Shown here: positions 17,505 to 26,569 of the stretch, in pieces
How the letters are laid out: every line of letters begins with the position of its first letter
Numbering within the stretch: position 1 is the stretch's first letter
Assembly (NCBI GenBank): GCA_036337945.1
Contig: JAYZDF010000043.1
Coordinates: forward strand, 52,665 to 116,664
Origin: JAYZDF01 sp036337945
Lineage (GTDB): Bacteria > Myxococcota > Kuafuiibacteriia > Kuafuiibacteriales > Kuafuiibacteriaceae
Length of the DNA: 64,000 nucleotides
Reading direction: 5' to 3'
The notes under the pieces: generated by a model
Told to the model about the DNA's origin: nothing
Database searches by the model: none
The model's input: only the letters and a program-made list of their open reading frames with translations
Made by a program: the position numbers and the translations under genes

Positions 17505-18850
17505 ACGTTACTGATGCCAGAACGGATTCCGAGTCTTTTCATAAGCCGTTGAACGTAACGGCGGTTCACACCCGATTGGCGAGCTGCCTCGCTCACGCTT
17601 CCTCCGCTTCTCGCTAAGGCATGCTCGATATATTTTCGTTCAAATTCGCTGGTCCATTTTTCGGTTGCTTCTTTAATAGGTAAATCAAAGAGAAAACTCA
17701 TCGCTTCCTCAGTATTCGCTTCAGACGCTTCCTGTTCTGGGTGGCCAGCGCCTGGAGCCGATAAAGCGAGAGCGCGTTCCACCGCGTTACGCAATTCGCG
17801 GACGTTTCCAGTCCAAGGTTGCGCGGCAAGATTATTCATCAACTCTTTGGAAGGCGCCGGAGAATCTGGAGCAAAACGGTTGATAAAGTGCCGGACTAAA
17901 GCGGGTATGTCTTCTCTACGTTGACGTAAAGGAGGCAACTCAACCTGCACAACAGCTAAGCGAAAGAATAAATCTTCGCGGAAAGTGCCACGGTTTACTT
18001 CTTCGGCAAGGTCACGATTCGTAGCGGCCACGACGCGTACGTCGATTGGCCTGGGCCTGGTTTCACCGAGTCGCCTTATGGTCCGAGTTTCTAAGGCTCT
18101 TAGAAGCTTTGGTTGCATTTCTAAAGGTAACTCGCCAATCTCATCGAGAAACAGAGTTCCACCATCAGCATCTTCGAAGACACCTCTACGTTCTGTCATC
18201 GCTCCGGTAAAGGCACCTTTCGCGTGACCAAAGAGTTCCGACTCGACAAGATTGGCGGCAATCGCACCACAATCAATAGCCATGAAAGGTCCATCAGCCC
18301 GAGAAGAGTGGCTATGAATAGCTTCAGCCGTGACTTCCTTGCCCGTCCCTGTCTCCCCTTGAATGAGAACAGTGGCCTCAGAGGGTGCGACTCGTTCGAG
18401 TATGCCAAACACCTGTCGCATTGCAGTGCTCTTACCCAACAGCCCACCAAAATTTGTTTGGGATGAAAGCGGGATGGTGACGGGCTCCTGGACGGCAGCT
18501 GTTCGCAGCTCGGTATCACCAACCTTAATGATGGCTCCCGCCTCTACGATCGCTTCTTTAATCTTTACCCCGTTGATGGTAGTGCCATTCGTCGAACGCA
18601 AATCGACGGCGCGGACTTCATCCCCTCGAAGTCGAAGCTCGAGGTGGCGACGAGAGACGGAATCATCATTAATAACTAAATCGTTATCTTCAGAAGTGCC
18701 GACTCGAATGATTCCGCGACGCGCAATGATCTCTTTGCCTCGAGCGGGACCGGCGATGACCGAAAGCTTGATCCCGGGCAGAGTCAGGTGTTTAAGCTGA
18801 GATTGATCAGCAATGACCCGGGTACTCAACTCCTCACTGTTTCCGGTCAT
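17501..18850 (-). CDS. FHA-domain sigma-54-dependent transcriptional activator
   Basis: The 449-residue regulator has an N-terminal FHA domain at about 25-110 (IIRVGTSEDNDLVINDDSVSRRHLEL) in place of a receiver domain. The AAA+ sigma-54 activation domain follows, with Walker A GETGTGKE, the GAFTGA sigma-54 contact loop, GGTLFLDEIGELP as Walker B, and an arginine-finger region. A Fis-type helix-turn-helix (SVSEAARQSGVNRRYVQRLM) ends the protein. FHA domains bind phosphothreonine, so activity should depend on a Ser/Thr kinase rather than a His kinase. The next gene is such a kinase, overlapping by ATGA. Such FHA activators are known in Myxococcus. I could not find a clear sigma-54 promoter (TGGC-N8-TGC) in the short gaps nearby, so the target genes are unknown. 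Confidence 0.93.
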   Translation of the reverse strand: MTGNSEELSTRVIADQSQLKHLTLPGIKLSVIAGPARGKEIIARRGIIRVGTSEDNDLVINDDSVSRRHLELRLRGDEVRAVDLRSTNGTTINGVKIKEAIVEAGAIIKVGDTELRTAAVQEPVTIPLSSQTNFGGLLGKSTAMRQVFGILERVAPSEATVLIQGETGTGKEVTAEAIHSHSSRADGPFMAIDCGAIAANLVESELFGHAKGAFTGAMTERRGVFEDADGGTLFLDEIGELPLEMQPKLLRALETRTIRRLGETRPRPIDVRVVAATNRDLAEEVNRGTFREDLFFRLAVVQVELPPLRQRREDIPALVRHFINRFAPDSPAPSKELMNNLAAQPWTGNVRELRNAVERALALSAPGAGHPEQEASEANTEEAMSFLFDLPIKEATEKWTSEFERKYIEHALARSGGSVSEAARQSGVNRRYVQRLMKRLGIRSGISNV

Positions 18851-18963
18851 GAATGCAGACTATCGAGGTAAACCTAACTCTGCAAATTACCCGAAATTGG
18901 TCGTTGAGCTGAACCAACCCAGAGGGTTAACTATTAATAAAGAATCACTCGGCGAGAAAACGA

Positions 18964-20007
18964 CTAACTTCGGCGCGCATGAAATGAGCGATAGGTCGAT
19001 TGAAAAGCCGATAATTGAGCGTGTGTGCGGACCGCCCTTTGGGAGGACAAAAGAGCCATACCACAGGCCGGAGTCAGTAGGCTCCGACTCAAAATTCTCT
19101 CGAATGTCGATGCTCGGGTCCTAAAATACTTTTCGAGCGTTTGGATTCGCTCTTCGAAGTGACCAAAAATCTCAGAGACAGTACCTCCCCCCTCGCGATG
19201 AGTAGGAATGACGCCTAACGCCAGCTGACCTCCCGAAGCTGAATAGCGAACCAGAGCCTCAGAGGAACGAAGCAAAGACGGTAAGGACAAGTGTGCGTCA
19301 ATCGCTAGAATATCAACACCGAGATCAATGACGGCAGACCAGTCGGCATCGCTACAGCAATGAAGACCAACCTCTGCTCCTGCTTTTTGAAGGGTCAAAA
19401 CAAGAATCTTGAGCTCTTGCATCATCACGAGGTGATTAGGTTGTTGGGCAGAGAAGGCGTAAAGACCGGGTTCATCTAGAAAAATAATCGGTTGAGAGCC
19501 TGATGATTTGATGGCCTGACACAGCGCTAAGCTTTTCGCTAAAACCGTTCGAGAGAGTTGAGCCATAACGGGAGGGGGAGGAAATTTTCCTTCGGTTGTT
19601 CTTAGTGACCACTGCAGAGTCATTGGGCCGGCAATCTGCACTTTCGCGCGTTTTTTTTGTTCTTGTTCGATTTTGGCTAAAAAAGGTCTTAAAGCGCAAT
19701 GTGAGTTTTCTGAAGGCAAGAATTCCGAAGCGTCGCCCTCTTCCAAAGCGAGGTGCAAGCGCTCAGAATACCTAAGATATCCTTTTCGCCATTCAGGCAT
19801 ATGGATTGTAACCATGCCTTGCGAATCGGATAGAATCCCTGGCATCCCATCCAGAGCATGCGCCAACATGAATTCTTTGTGACTCTTCTTAGGAAGTTGG
19901 GGAACGTAAGGTATATCTAAGCGAAAGGCTAAATTAAGAGCTTCTTCTATTGATGTGTGTGGAAGACTCCCAATTCCAGTTGTAGACAGAGGTCTAACCT
20001 CAGACAC
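18964..20007 (-). CDS. Short MetE-like (core-MetE) methyltransferase overlapping metH
   Basis: The 347-residue protein is a single TIM-barrel like the C-terminal half of cobalamin-independent methionine synthase. The MetE landmarks are TTGIGSLPHT at 9-18 (MetE has TTTIGSFPQT), LDEP at 177-180, the zinc pair His216/Cys218 in LHCCSDADW, and the last zinc Cys315 in TPACG. The fourth ligand, Glu in MetE (ITIET), appears here as Asp237 in LAIDAH. There is no MetE N-terminal half. Core-MetE proteins in archaea and some bacteria make methionine from homocysteine using methyl-corrinoid proteins instead of methyl-folate. The start overlaps the metH stop by eight bases, so it is co-translated with the B12 enzyme. 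A methyl transfer or homocysteine role linked to MetH is inferred. Confidence 0.75.
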   Translation of the reverse strand: MSEVRPLSTTGIGSLPHTSIEEALNLAFRLDIPYVPQLPKKSHKEFMLAHALDGMPGILSDSQGMVTIHMPEWRKGYLRYSERLHLALEEGDASEFLPSENSHCALRPFLAKIEQEQKKRAKVQIAGPMTLQWSLRTTEGKFPPPPVMAQLSRTVLAKSLALCQAIKSSGSQPIIFLDEPGLYAFSAQQPNHLVMMQELKILVLTLQKAGAEVGLHCCSDADWSAVIDLGVDILAIDAHLSLPSLLRSSEALVRYSASGGQLALGVIPTHREGGGTVSEIFGHFEERIQTLEKYFRTRASTFERILSRSLLTPACGMALLSSQRAVRTHAQLSAFQSTYRSFHARRS

Positions 20008-23000
20008 GATCCGCCGCTCCGCAATTCGCGTCAGGTCCGTCGCAGCACGTCTTGGCGGGCTTGGGCTTTAGTGCAAAGTATTTTGCTTGCGGGTGATGAA
20101 AAACAATCGCCGAGGTACTCGCTTCTGGTTCCATCATAAAGCCGTCAGTCAGACTTACACCAACCGAGCCGGCGTCGACCAAACGAAACAGTATCGCCTG
20201 GCCTTCAAGCTCGGGACACGCTGGATAGCCGAACGAATATCTCTTTCCGTGATATTTTGCCTGGAACCGCTCAAGCATCGTCATATCAGGTTCATCTGGG
20301 TAGCCCCACATAGACCGTAGTTTTGCGTGTAGTAATTCGGCATAGGCTTCTGCTGTTTCCAAAGCCAAAGCCTGAATGATATGTGAATGCAAATAATTAC
20401 CGCTTTTCTTGAGACCCTCGGCAACCTCTCGAACATTTGAGCCACAGGTTGTCAAAGTCACCGCAATGTTATCCATCGTAGTGCCAACAGGGTTGCAGTA
20501 ATCCGCCAAACAAAGTCCATTTTCGCGAGGCTGACGTGGAAATTCAATGGACTCAAGACGGCTTCCGTTTCCATCGAGAACATGCAAAATGTTGCCCTCA
20601 CTTTCAGCTTGAAAGAATTGAAACAACGCTTTGGCCTGCAAGGTATCTCGATAGTTCTTTTTGACCTCTTCCACCGCTTCCCAAATCTGTAGTGCTTTTT
20701 GACCTGCCTCAGTTTCCGCCAGTTCTCCCTGTTCAGGAGTTCCAAGCTTTCGAAGCATCTGTCCTTTAAGACCCAAATGACGGCCATAAAGCATCAAAGG
20801 ATTTATATAAGACCAAATATGCTCAAGCGGAGTATTTGCTAACGTATGATTATCAAAATCAATCACCGGTGGAGGATTCTCAATCACTTCAACGAGCGTG
20901 GACCGACGAGCCGGGGCCTGTGGTGCTGGAGCTTTGTCGGGTACCTCTTTCGCTAATTTGATTCGGCGTGCCTCAAGCTCTTGGTCAAGAGCTTGTTTTT
21001 CGTCGACGTCTACAATTCGCTTCGCAAGACCTAAGCCATCCATAGCGTCTTTTGCGTAGGCGACCGTTCCATCATATCGAGGCGCGATACGTTTATCGAC
21101 AAAGTTTCGAGACAGTGCTGCACCTCCGACTAAAATAGGTACATCTGATCCCGCTTTTGATAAGTCTTCGGCGGTTGTGATCATTTCTTGTGCAGACTTC
21201 ACCAGAAGTCCAGACAAGCCAATAATGTCGGGATTATGTTCTCGAGTCGCTCGAATCAGTTGGTCAGGAGGAACTTTGATACCCAAATTGACCACCTCAA
21301 AACCGTTATTACTCAGAATAATTTCTACAAGATTCTTTCCAATATCATGAACATCGCCCTTCACCGTGGCGAGCAACACCTTGCCGCGACCAGCCGCGTC
21401 TGTCTTATCCATGAGCGGTTCGAGCTTCGCCACAGCTGTTTTCATAACCTCTGCGCTTTGCAAAACCTCCGCGACAATCAGTTCGTTCGCATTGAATAGA
21501 CGACCAACCTCATCCATACCCTCCATCAACGGACCGTTGATGATGTCTAATGGAGCAGTATCTTTTAGTTTTTCGTCAAGGTCAGGTTCAAGGCCATCTT
21601 TTGTACCATCGACGATATACCGAGCGAGACGTTCATCCAAGCTGAGGTTTTCGGTATTGACCTTTTCAGAAGCTTTACGATTTCTAAAATGTGCGGCAAA
21701 CTTAGCTACAGCATCGTCACTACCTGTTCTCAGTAACTCCATGCAGAGTTCTTTTTCTTCCTCCGGAATATTTGCGTAACGTTCAAGTTTCTGAGAATTG
21801 ACCAGAGCTAAATCGAGGCCAGCCTGAACATTTTCATAAAGAAAGACGGAATTAAGTACTTCTCGCCCGGCCGGTGGTAGCCCGAAAGAAACATTTGAAA
21901 TCCCTAGAACAGTTTTTGTTTTTGGAAACCGTTCCTTAATTAATCGCACACCTTCAATCGTTTCGATGGCGGACCCAAGGAAGTTCTTATCACCAGTCCC
22001 GCACGGAAAGACGAGAGGATCCCAATAAATGTCTTCCTCTGGAATGCCGTAATCCTCGGTCAGAATCTTGTAGGTACGTTCAGCAATTTGAAGTTTTCTT
22101 TCACGGGTAACAGCCATTGCTTGTACTGGGTCTTCATCAATCGTTCCCACCACCAGAGCCGCGCCGTATCTCTTAGCAAGAGGACAAATATCGTCAAAGC
22201 GCTCGAGTCCGTCTTCAAGATTGATCGAGTTAATAATCGCTTTACCTTGGCAATACGTGAGGGCAAGTTCGACGACCTCTTTATCGGTGGAGTCAATCAT
22301 CAACGGAACCTTGATAAGGCGTGTCACCTTATCCAAGAACATTTTCATATCATCGATTTCTTCTCGATCAGGATTTGCGAGACATACGTCGACAATTTGT
22401 GCGCCATTTTTGACCTGCTTACGTCCAATCTCTGCCGCTTCTTCCCATTTTTCTTCAACGATCAAGCGCTTGAACATACGGCTACCGATAACATTCGTTC
22501 GTTCACCAACGAGTACCGGGCGTTTATCGTCGGTCACTTCCAAGTATTCAATACCAGACAAAGTTGAGCGCTTCTCCGCTCGATGCATCCGCGGCTTCAT
22601 CTCATCAGCCAGCTCAGAAAAAACCTCAATATGTTCGGTGGTCGTTCCGCAACAACCACCAATGATATTGATCCAGCCCTCGGACCCAAACCGTTCGAGG
22701 ACTTTTCGCATCATTTGCGGTGTCTCAAGATATTTTCCATCTTCATCGGGCAAGCCAGCGTTCGGCATGCAAGCGACCGGATAAGGAGACAAAGCGGACA
22801 TGGAACGAATATGGTCGGTCATAAATTCCGGACCCGTTGCACAGTTGATTCCGACAAAAAGCAAATCAACGTGAGACAAGGAAGAAATAAGTGCTTCTAC
22901 GTTTTGCCCGGCGAGCATGGTCCCCATCGGTTCAATCGTCCCAGAAACCGCGACGGGAATTTCATCACCCAGTTCCTGAGCGACGTTTTGAATCGCAAGC

Positions 23001-23536
23001 ATCGCCGCCTTTACGTTTCGGGTATCCTGACAAGTCTCGACAAAGAGAAAGTCGGCACCGCCTTCAATGAGAGCTTTCGCTTGCGCCTGAAAATTCTCTA
23101 TAAGGCTCTCAAAAGTGATTCCCCCTGTTACCGATATCGCCTTGGTTGTCGGTCCCATAGACCCAGCGACCCAACGAGGCTTATCTTCGGTCGTTAATTC
23201 GTCCGCCGCTTCGCGTGCTAATTGTGAGGCGATTTTGCTGATCTCGACCGCTTTATGACCCAGGTCATACTCATCCATGACGACCGGCGTGGAGCCAAAA
23301 GAATTGGTTTCGACGATGTCGGCACCAGCGCGCAGGTATTCTAGGTGAATCTCTTTGATGATATCGGGACGGGTAAGAACCAGATTTTCGTTACATCCTT
23401 CGTAAGCTTCACCGCCGAAGTCTTGTGCAGTAAGGTTGCGCGCCTGTAGTGCTGTACCCATCGCGCCGTCTAAGCATAATACCCTCCGTTGTAGATGGTC
23501 TCGGAGAGCTTTCCTGCGATCTTTTTGCAAACTCAT
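20000..23536 (-). CDS. metH: Cobalamin-dependent methionine synthase
   Basis: The 1178-residue protein has the full MetH order. The homocysteine/zinc domain starts DGAMGTALQARN, with zinc cysteines in VGINCATG and GGCCGTT. The methyl-folate (pterin-binding) domain has VGERTNVIGSRMF. A four-helix cap and cobalamin domain follow, with KGDVHDIGKN supplying the cobalt-ligand His. A C-terminal SAM-dependent reactivation domain is present (RYSFGYPACPELEGQ). It transfers a methyl group from 5-methyltetrahydrofolate to homocysteine through B12 in the cytoplasm. No cobalamin or SAM riboswitch is recognisable in the 48 bases between its start and the upstream oxidoreductase gene, and that gene reads the same way, so metH may be the second gene of an operon. 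Confidence 0.97.
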   Translation of the reverse strand: MSLQKDRRKALRDHLQRRVLCLDGAMGTALQARNLTAQDFGGEAYEGCNENLVLTRPDIIKEIHLEYLRAGADIVETNSFGSTPVVMDEYDLGHKAVEISKIASQLAREAADELTTEDKPRWVAGSMGPTTKAISVTGGITFESLIENFQAQAKALIEGGADFLFVETCQDTRNVKAAMLAIQNVAQELGDEIPVAVSGTIEPMGTMLAGQNVEALISSLSHVDLLFVGINCATGPEFMTDHIRSMSALSPYPVACMPNAGLPDEDGKYLETPQMMRKVLERFGSEGWINIIGGCCGTTTEHIEVFSELADEMKPRMHRAEKRSTLSGIEYLEVTDDKRPVLVGERTNVIGSRMFKRLIVEEKWEEAAEIGRKQVKNGAQIVDVCLANPDREEIDDMKMFLDKVTRLIKVPLMIDSTDKEVVELALTYCQGKAIINSINLEDGLERFDDICPLAKRYGAALVVGTIDEDPVQAMAVTRERKLQIAERTYKILTEDYGIPEEDIYWDPLVFPCGTGDKNFLGSAIETIEGVRLIKERFPKTKTVLGISNVSFGLPPAGREVLNSVFLYENVQAGLDLALVNSQKLERYANIPEEEKELCMELLRTGSDDAVAKFAAHFRNRKASEKVNTENLSLDERLARYIVDGTKDGLEPDLDEKLKDTAPLDIINGPLMEGMDEVGRLFNANELIVAEVLQSAEVMKTAVAKLEPLMDKTDAAGRGKVLLATVKGDVHDIGKNLVEIILSNNGFEVVNLGIKVPPDQLIRATREHNPDIIGLSGLLVKSAQEMITTAEDLSKAGSDVPILVGGAALSRNFVDKRIAPRYDGTVAYAKDAMDGLGLAKRIVDVDEKQALDQELEARRIKLAKEVPDKAPAPQAPARRSTLVEVIENPPPVIDFDNHTLANTPLEHIWSYINPLMLYGRHLGLKGQMLRKLGTPEQGELAETEAGQKALQIWEAVEEVKKNYRDTLQAKALFQFFQAESEGNILHVLDGNGSRLESIEFPRQPRENGLCLADYCNPVGTTMDNIAVTLTTCGSNVREVAEGLKKSGNYLHSHIIQALALETAEAYAELLHAKLRSMWGYPDEPDMTMLERFQAKYHGKRYSFGYPACPELEGQAILFRLVDAGSVGVSLTDGFMMEPEASTSAIVFHHPQAKYFALKPKPAKTCCDGPDANCGAADRV

Positions 23537-23584
23537 ATTTCCCTACTGGGTATGCACCAGCGACCCGAGATTACCAAGCCTATT

Positions 23585-24283
23585 TCAACTATAACGATCG
23601 TTTTTCCAAGGGTAAGCGGTATTACTGTAACCTCTTTCTTCCCAAAAACCTTTACGATCGGCGGTCATAAGCTCAATCCGCCTAATCCACTTCGCGCCTT
23701 TCCAAGCATAGAGCTGGGGTGTGATCATTCGGACGGGACCGCCGTGCTCACGAGTAAGAGGCTTTCCTTCCACTTCGTAGACCAAAAGAACATCTTTTTT
23801 AAGCGCTTCAGGCATAGACACATTTGTGGTGTATCCGTCGTAGCCGTAACACATCAAATGACTGGCATCTTGCAGAGGATCAGCCAGGGCCAAAACGGTG
23901 GACACCAAAACGCCACGCCAGGATAGATCCATTTTAGACCACGTGGTGACACAGTGAAAATCTGAGATATCCTCGGCCTGATCAAGAGCCATAAAATCCT
24001 GCCACTTGAGCACCTGCGGACTTCGTACAGCACCATCAATCTGAAGAGACCATTGTTCACGCGTCACAGTCGGATGAAGGCCAAGATCGAGCACCGGCCA
24101 GTTTTTTGTTTCATGCTGACCCACGGGAAGCTTGGGCATTTGATGCCTATTTTTGGGGCCCGTTCCTAAGGGGGATTCATCGCTAATAGACGGACTCGAA
24201 TCAATTTGATTTTGAAATCGAGCCCGAAGTTTCATACGAGCCTCGACGATTCGCGTCCTTTTGTCATCATTGTCTTGTGACAT
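23585..24283 (-). CDS. Molybdopterin-dependent oxidoreductase, sulfite-oxidase/MsrP fold
   Basis: The 232-residue protein is a single Moco-binding domain of the sulfite oxidase superfamily. The molybdenum ligand Cys111 sits in DFHCVTTWS, and GPVRMITPQLYAWKGAKWIRRIEL is typical of the C-terminal part. MsrP (YedY) repairs oxidised methionine in the periplasm after Tat export. This protein has a charged N-terminus and no twin-arginine signal, so it looks cytoplasmic and belongs to the small sulfite-oxidase-like group of unknown substrate. It lies directly upstream of metH on the same strand and only seven bases downstream of orn. Cofactor could come from the mog gene at 11.1 kb. Confidence 0.9.
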   Translation of the reverse strand: MSQDNDDKRTRIVEARMKLRARFQNQIDSSPSISDESPLGTGPKNRHQMPKLPVGQHETKNWPVLDLGLHPTVTREQWSLQIDGAVRSPQVLKWQDFMALDQAEDISDFHCVTTWSKMDLSWRGVLVSTVLALADPLQDASHLMCYGYDGYTTNVSMPEALKKDVLLVYEVEGKPLTREHGGPVRMITPQLYAWKGAKWIRRIELMTADRKGFWEERGYSNTAYPWKNDRYS

Positions 24284-24290
24284 CGTAAAT

Positions 24291-24854
24291 CTATTTTTGC
24301 GTAGTCAAATCTTGGAAGAACGCTTCTTTGTAATACTTCAGTTCAGAGATAGAGTCGCGAATATCAGCCAGGGCGGTATGAGCAGGCATTTCGTTTTTTC
24401 CGTAAAGATGGGTCGCACCATACCAACGGCGAACGAGTTCCTTTATGGAAGAAACGTCGATCATCCGATAATGAAGATAATGAGCAAGGTTTGGAAAATA
24501 AGCATTCAGGAAACGGCGATCCTGGTGAATCGAATTTCCGCAAAGGATACCTTGTTGATACTGACAATGGTTCGTCAAAAGCGTCATCAGTCGCTGTTCG
24601 GCATGAGAAAGCCCTACCGGTGAAGTCCGAACCTGATCAAGTAAACCATTATCAGTGTGCATTTTCCGAACGAATGGGCTCATGATTTCGAGTGCAGACT
24701 CCGGCTGCCAAATCGTAATTTCAGTCGCTTCGATTTCATCCAGGTTTTCGTTGGTCAGGATCACAGCGACCTGAAGAGGAACGCAGGTCTGCGGATCGAG
24801 GCCAGTCATTTCCATATCAAGCCAAACGAGAGGATTTGTCTGTAGATTAGCCAT
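24291..24854 (-). CDS. orn: Oligoribonuclease
   Basis: The 187-residue protein is a DEDDh exonuclease with WLDMEMTGLDP at 11-21 (Asp13, Glu15), NSIHQDRRFL carrying the middle Asp, and HTALADIRDS with the last His and Asp. This is the typical Orn length and pattern. The enzyme degrades di- to pentaribonucleotides, including pGpG from cyclic-di-GMP breakdown, which fits the two PilZ proteins in this window. The open frame continues upstream to 25061, but that part has no homology and overlaps the divergent lipoprotein gene, so ATG 24854 (MANLQTNPLVWLD) is the start. It is probably expressed with the oxidoreductase and metH. Confidence 0.96.
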   Translation of the reverse strand: MANLQTNPLVWLDMEMTGLDPQTCVPLQVAVILTNENLDEIEATEITIWQPESALEIMSPFVRKMHTDNGLLDQVRTSPVGLSHAEQRLMTLLTNHCQYQQGILCGNSIHQDRRFLNAYFPNLAHYLHYRMIDVSSIKELVRRWYGATHLYGKNEMPAHTALADIRDSISELKYYKEAFFQDLTTQK

Positions 24855-24945
24855 GTGCGATAAATGAGTTAGCACGAACGAACGTTTCTGGAACAGACAG
24901 ACTAGACAGAAACGATCTTTCTTTGGGAAAACATCGACTGTGGCT

Positions 24946-26556
24946 ATGAAAAATCCGGGATTTCTGAGCAGCTTTATCCTATTTGGGCTCATTTCATGCC
25001 AGCAAGAGGCGCCGAGTGGGAGAAGCTGTGTCGTTGCGGCGGACTGCGGATTAGGTTTCAACTGTATAGAAGGCCTTTGCCAAAAACAGCCTTCTCAATC
25101 AAACCCACTCGATAGCGGCATCTTTCGGGGAGATGTTGGGTTTGCTGACCTGGTGGACGCAACCAGTGTCAAAACCGATTCGTCAGCCACTCCAGACAGC
25201 GGATTTCCTCGATTAGACTCTGGGGTGACTTCGCGGGATGCGACTGCGCCCATAGATTCAGGTCCTCAAACAGATGCTATGGTTAGGCCAGACGCAATGC
25301 CAAAACCGGACGCCGCTATTTGGCCGGACGCAACACCCATGGAGCCAGACTCAGGCTTCATGGACGCTCGGACATTTCCGCCAGACTCCGGGGAGGTAGA
25401 TGCTGGTTTCGCACCAGATGCAGCCGCACCGGATGCTTCGGTCGCATTACCTGCGAGCCGGGGCGTATACGAATTCACACCCGTGGTCGTCCCTGGAATA
25501 TCAAGCAGTGAAGAACTCACCCAGGTGGCCATCTCGCCAAATGGTGAATGGCTCGTCGTTTCTGAACGCTATGAAAAAATCCATATTATAGAGCAAGCAA
25601 CCCAGACCCTAGTTCGAACGGTGAATCTCCCGGGACTAGGTTCAGACCTGGGCTTAGTCAGCGATATTGCATTCGACCAACAGGGCTTATTCTTCCTCGT
25701 AACCGTCACCGTAATCCCTCGCTCATCATCAGGCTCTCGCTCTGGAAGATTGTTTCGAGCAGAGGCGAACGGACAGAATATCCAAGAAATCTCAAGCGCC
25801 CGAATTAATGGCCGCGAATATCATGCGATCGCTGTAGATAACCAAACAAATGAAATTCGGGTCCTTTCAAGGCCGGAAGGATCCAGCCCCAACTATATGG
25901 TCATTCACACCTACGATGACGCTACACAAGCTCTGACTTCGGCCGTCACCCAAAACACAAGCGCTGGATGCGAAGACTTAGAATGGATTAACGATCAGTT
26001 CGGCCAGCGCGGCTTAGTTTACGTGTGTGGATACAACGGTATAACGCTTGGCCACTACGACAGCACGGGTGGATTCGTAAATGGTCCTGGCTTTGGTGCC
26101 GCGAGCAATACCCATCGAATCGCAGCTCGGCCCCAAGGAGACTATGCGCTTTCAATTGAAAGTGGATCAACATCGAAGCTCTCACGATTTACGCAAGGCG
26201 TATGGAATGTCGGCTCGTCTGGAACGGTGAATTTTGGACATACCGGAATGTGGGGTATTGGTTTCTCAGATGACGGAAACCGCGCGCTCGCCGTCGGGAG
26301 ATACAACAGTAATAACTCGATTTACATCAAAGAATATCGACACGGTTTTTATAATAGAACGGAACTCACAGACGTCTCTATTTTAGGTTTTGATCAAGCA
26401 CCGTATCTGGGCCGAAATGGTGTTTGGCTCTGGGAACTGGTTTGGAGACCTGGATTAGACTGTGGCTATATCGTGGGTGGATGCTCTACGTTCAGTTGCA
26501 GCCGTGGCTATCTCATTGGTTTCCGAGTCACTAACGGCCAACGTCAATGCCCCTAA
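24946..26556 (+). CDS. Beta-propeller lipoprotein with Pro/Asp-rich linker
   Basis: The protein has 536 residues. ATG 24946 is chosen over the in-frame GTG 24940; lipobox LISC gives Cys18. A small Cys motif (CVVAADCGLGFNCIEGLC) is followed by a low-complexity linker of about 130 residues built from PDA, DSG and DAG units. The C-terminal ~370 residues contain repeated blade-like strands, for example VAISPNGEWLVVSE, IAFDQQGLFFLV, IAARPQGDYALSIE and GIGFSDDGNRALAVG, which I read as a WD40/YVTN-like beta-propeller. No catalytic motif is visible. Exported binding or scaffold function is inferred. The M14 carboxypeptidase gene begins 13 bases later, so the two are probably one operon. Confidence 0.75.
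   Translation: MKNPGFLSSFILFGLISCQQEAPSGRSCVVAADCGLGFNCIEGLCQKQPSQSNPLDSGIFRGDVGFADLVDATSVKTDSSATPDSGFPRLDSGVTSRDATAPIDSGPQTDAMVRPDAMPKPDAAIWPDATPMEPDSGFMDARTFPPDSGEVDAGFAPDAAAPDASVALPASRGVYEFTPVVVPGISSSEELTQVAISPNGEWLVVSERYEKIHIIEQATQTLVRTVNLPGLGSDLGLVSDIAFDQQGLFFLVTVTVIPRSSSGSRSGRLFRAEANGQNIQEISSARINGREYHAIAVDNQTNEIRVLSRPEGSSPNYMVIHTYDDATQALTSAVTQNTSAGCEDLEWINDQFGQRGLVYVCGYNGITLGHYDSTGGFVNGPGFGAASNTHRIAARPQGDYALSIESGSTSKLSRFTQGVWNVGSSGTVNFGHTGMWGIGFSDDGNRALAVGRYNSNNSIYIKEYRHGFYNRTELTDVSILGFDQAPYLGRNGVWLWELVWRPGLDCGYIVGGCSTFSCSRGYLIGFRVTNGQRQCP
25087..25450 (+). repeat. Low-complexity Asp-Ser/Ala-Gly and Pro-Asp-Ala linker coding region
   Basis: About 120 codons encode a degenerate array of short units: DSG, PDA, PDSG and DAG, spaced by 3-8 variable residues. 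The codons vary, so it is not a recent microsatellite. The same linker style occurs in five other lipoproteins of this window. Confidence 0.65.
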
Positions 26557-26569
26557 AAAGGATGTTTTC

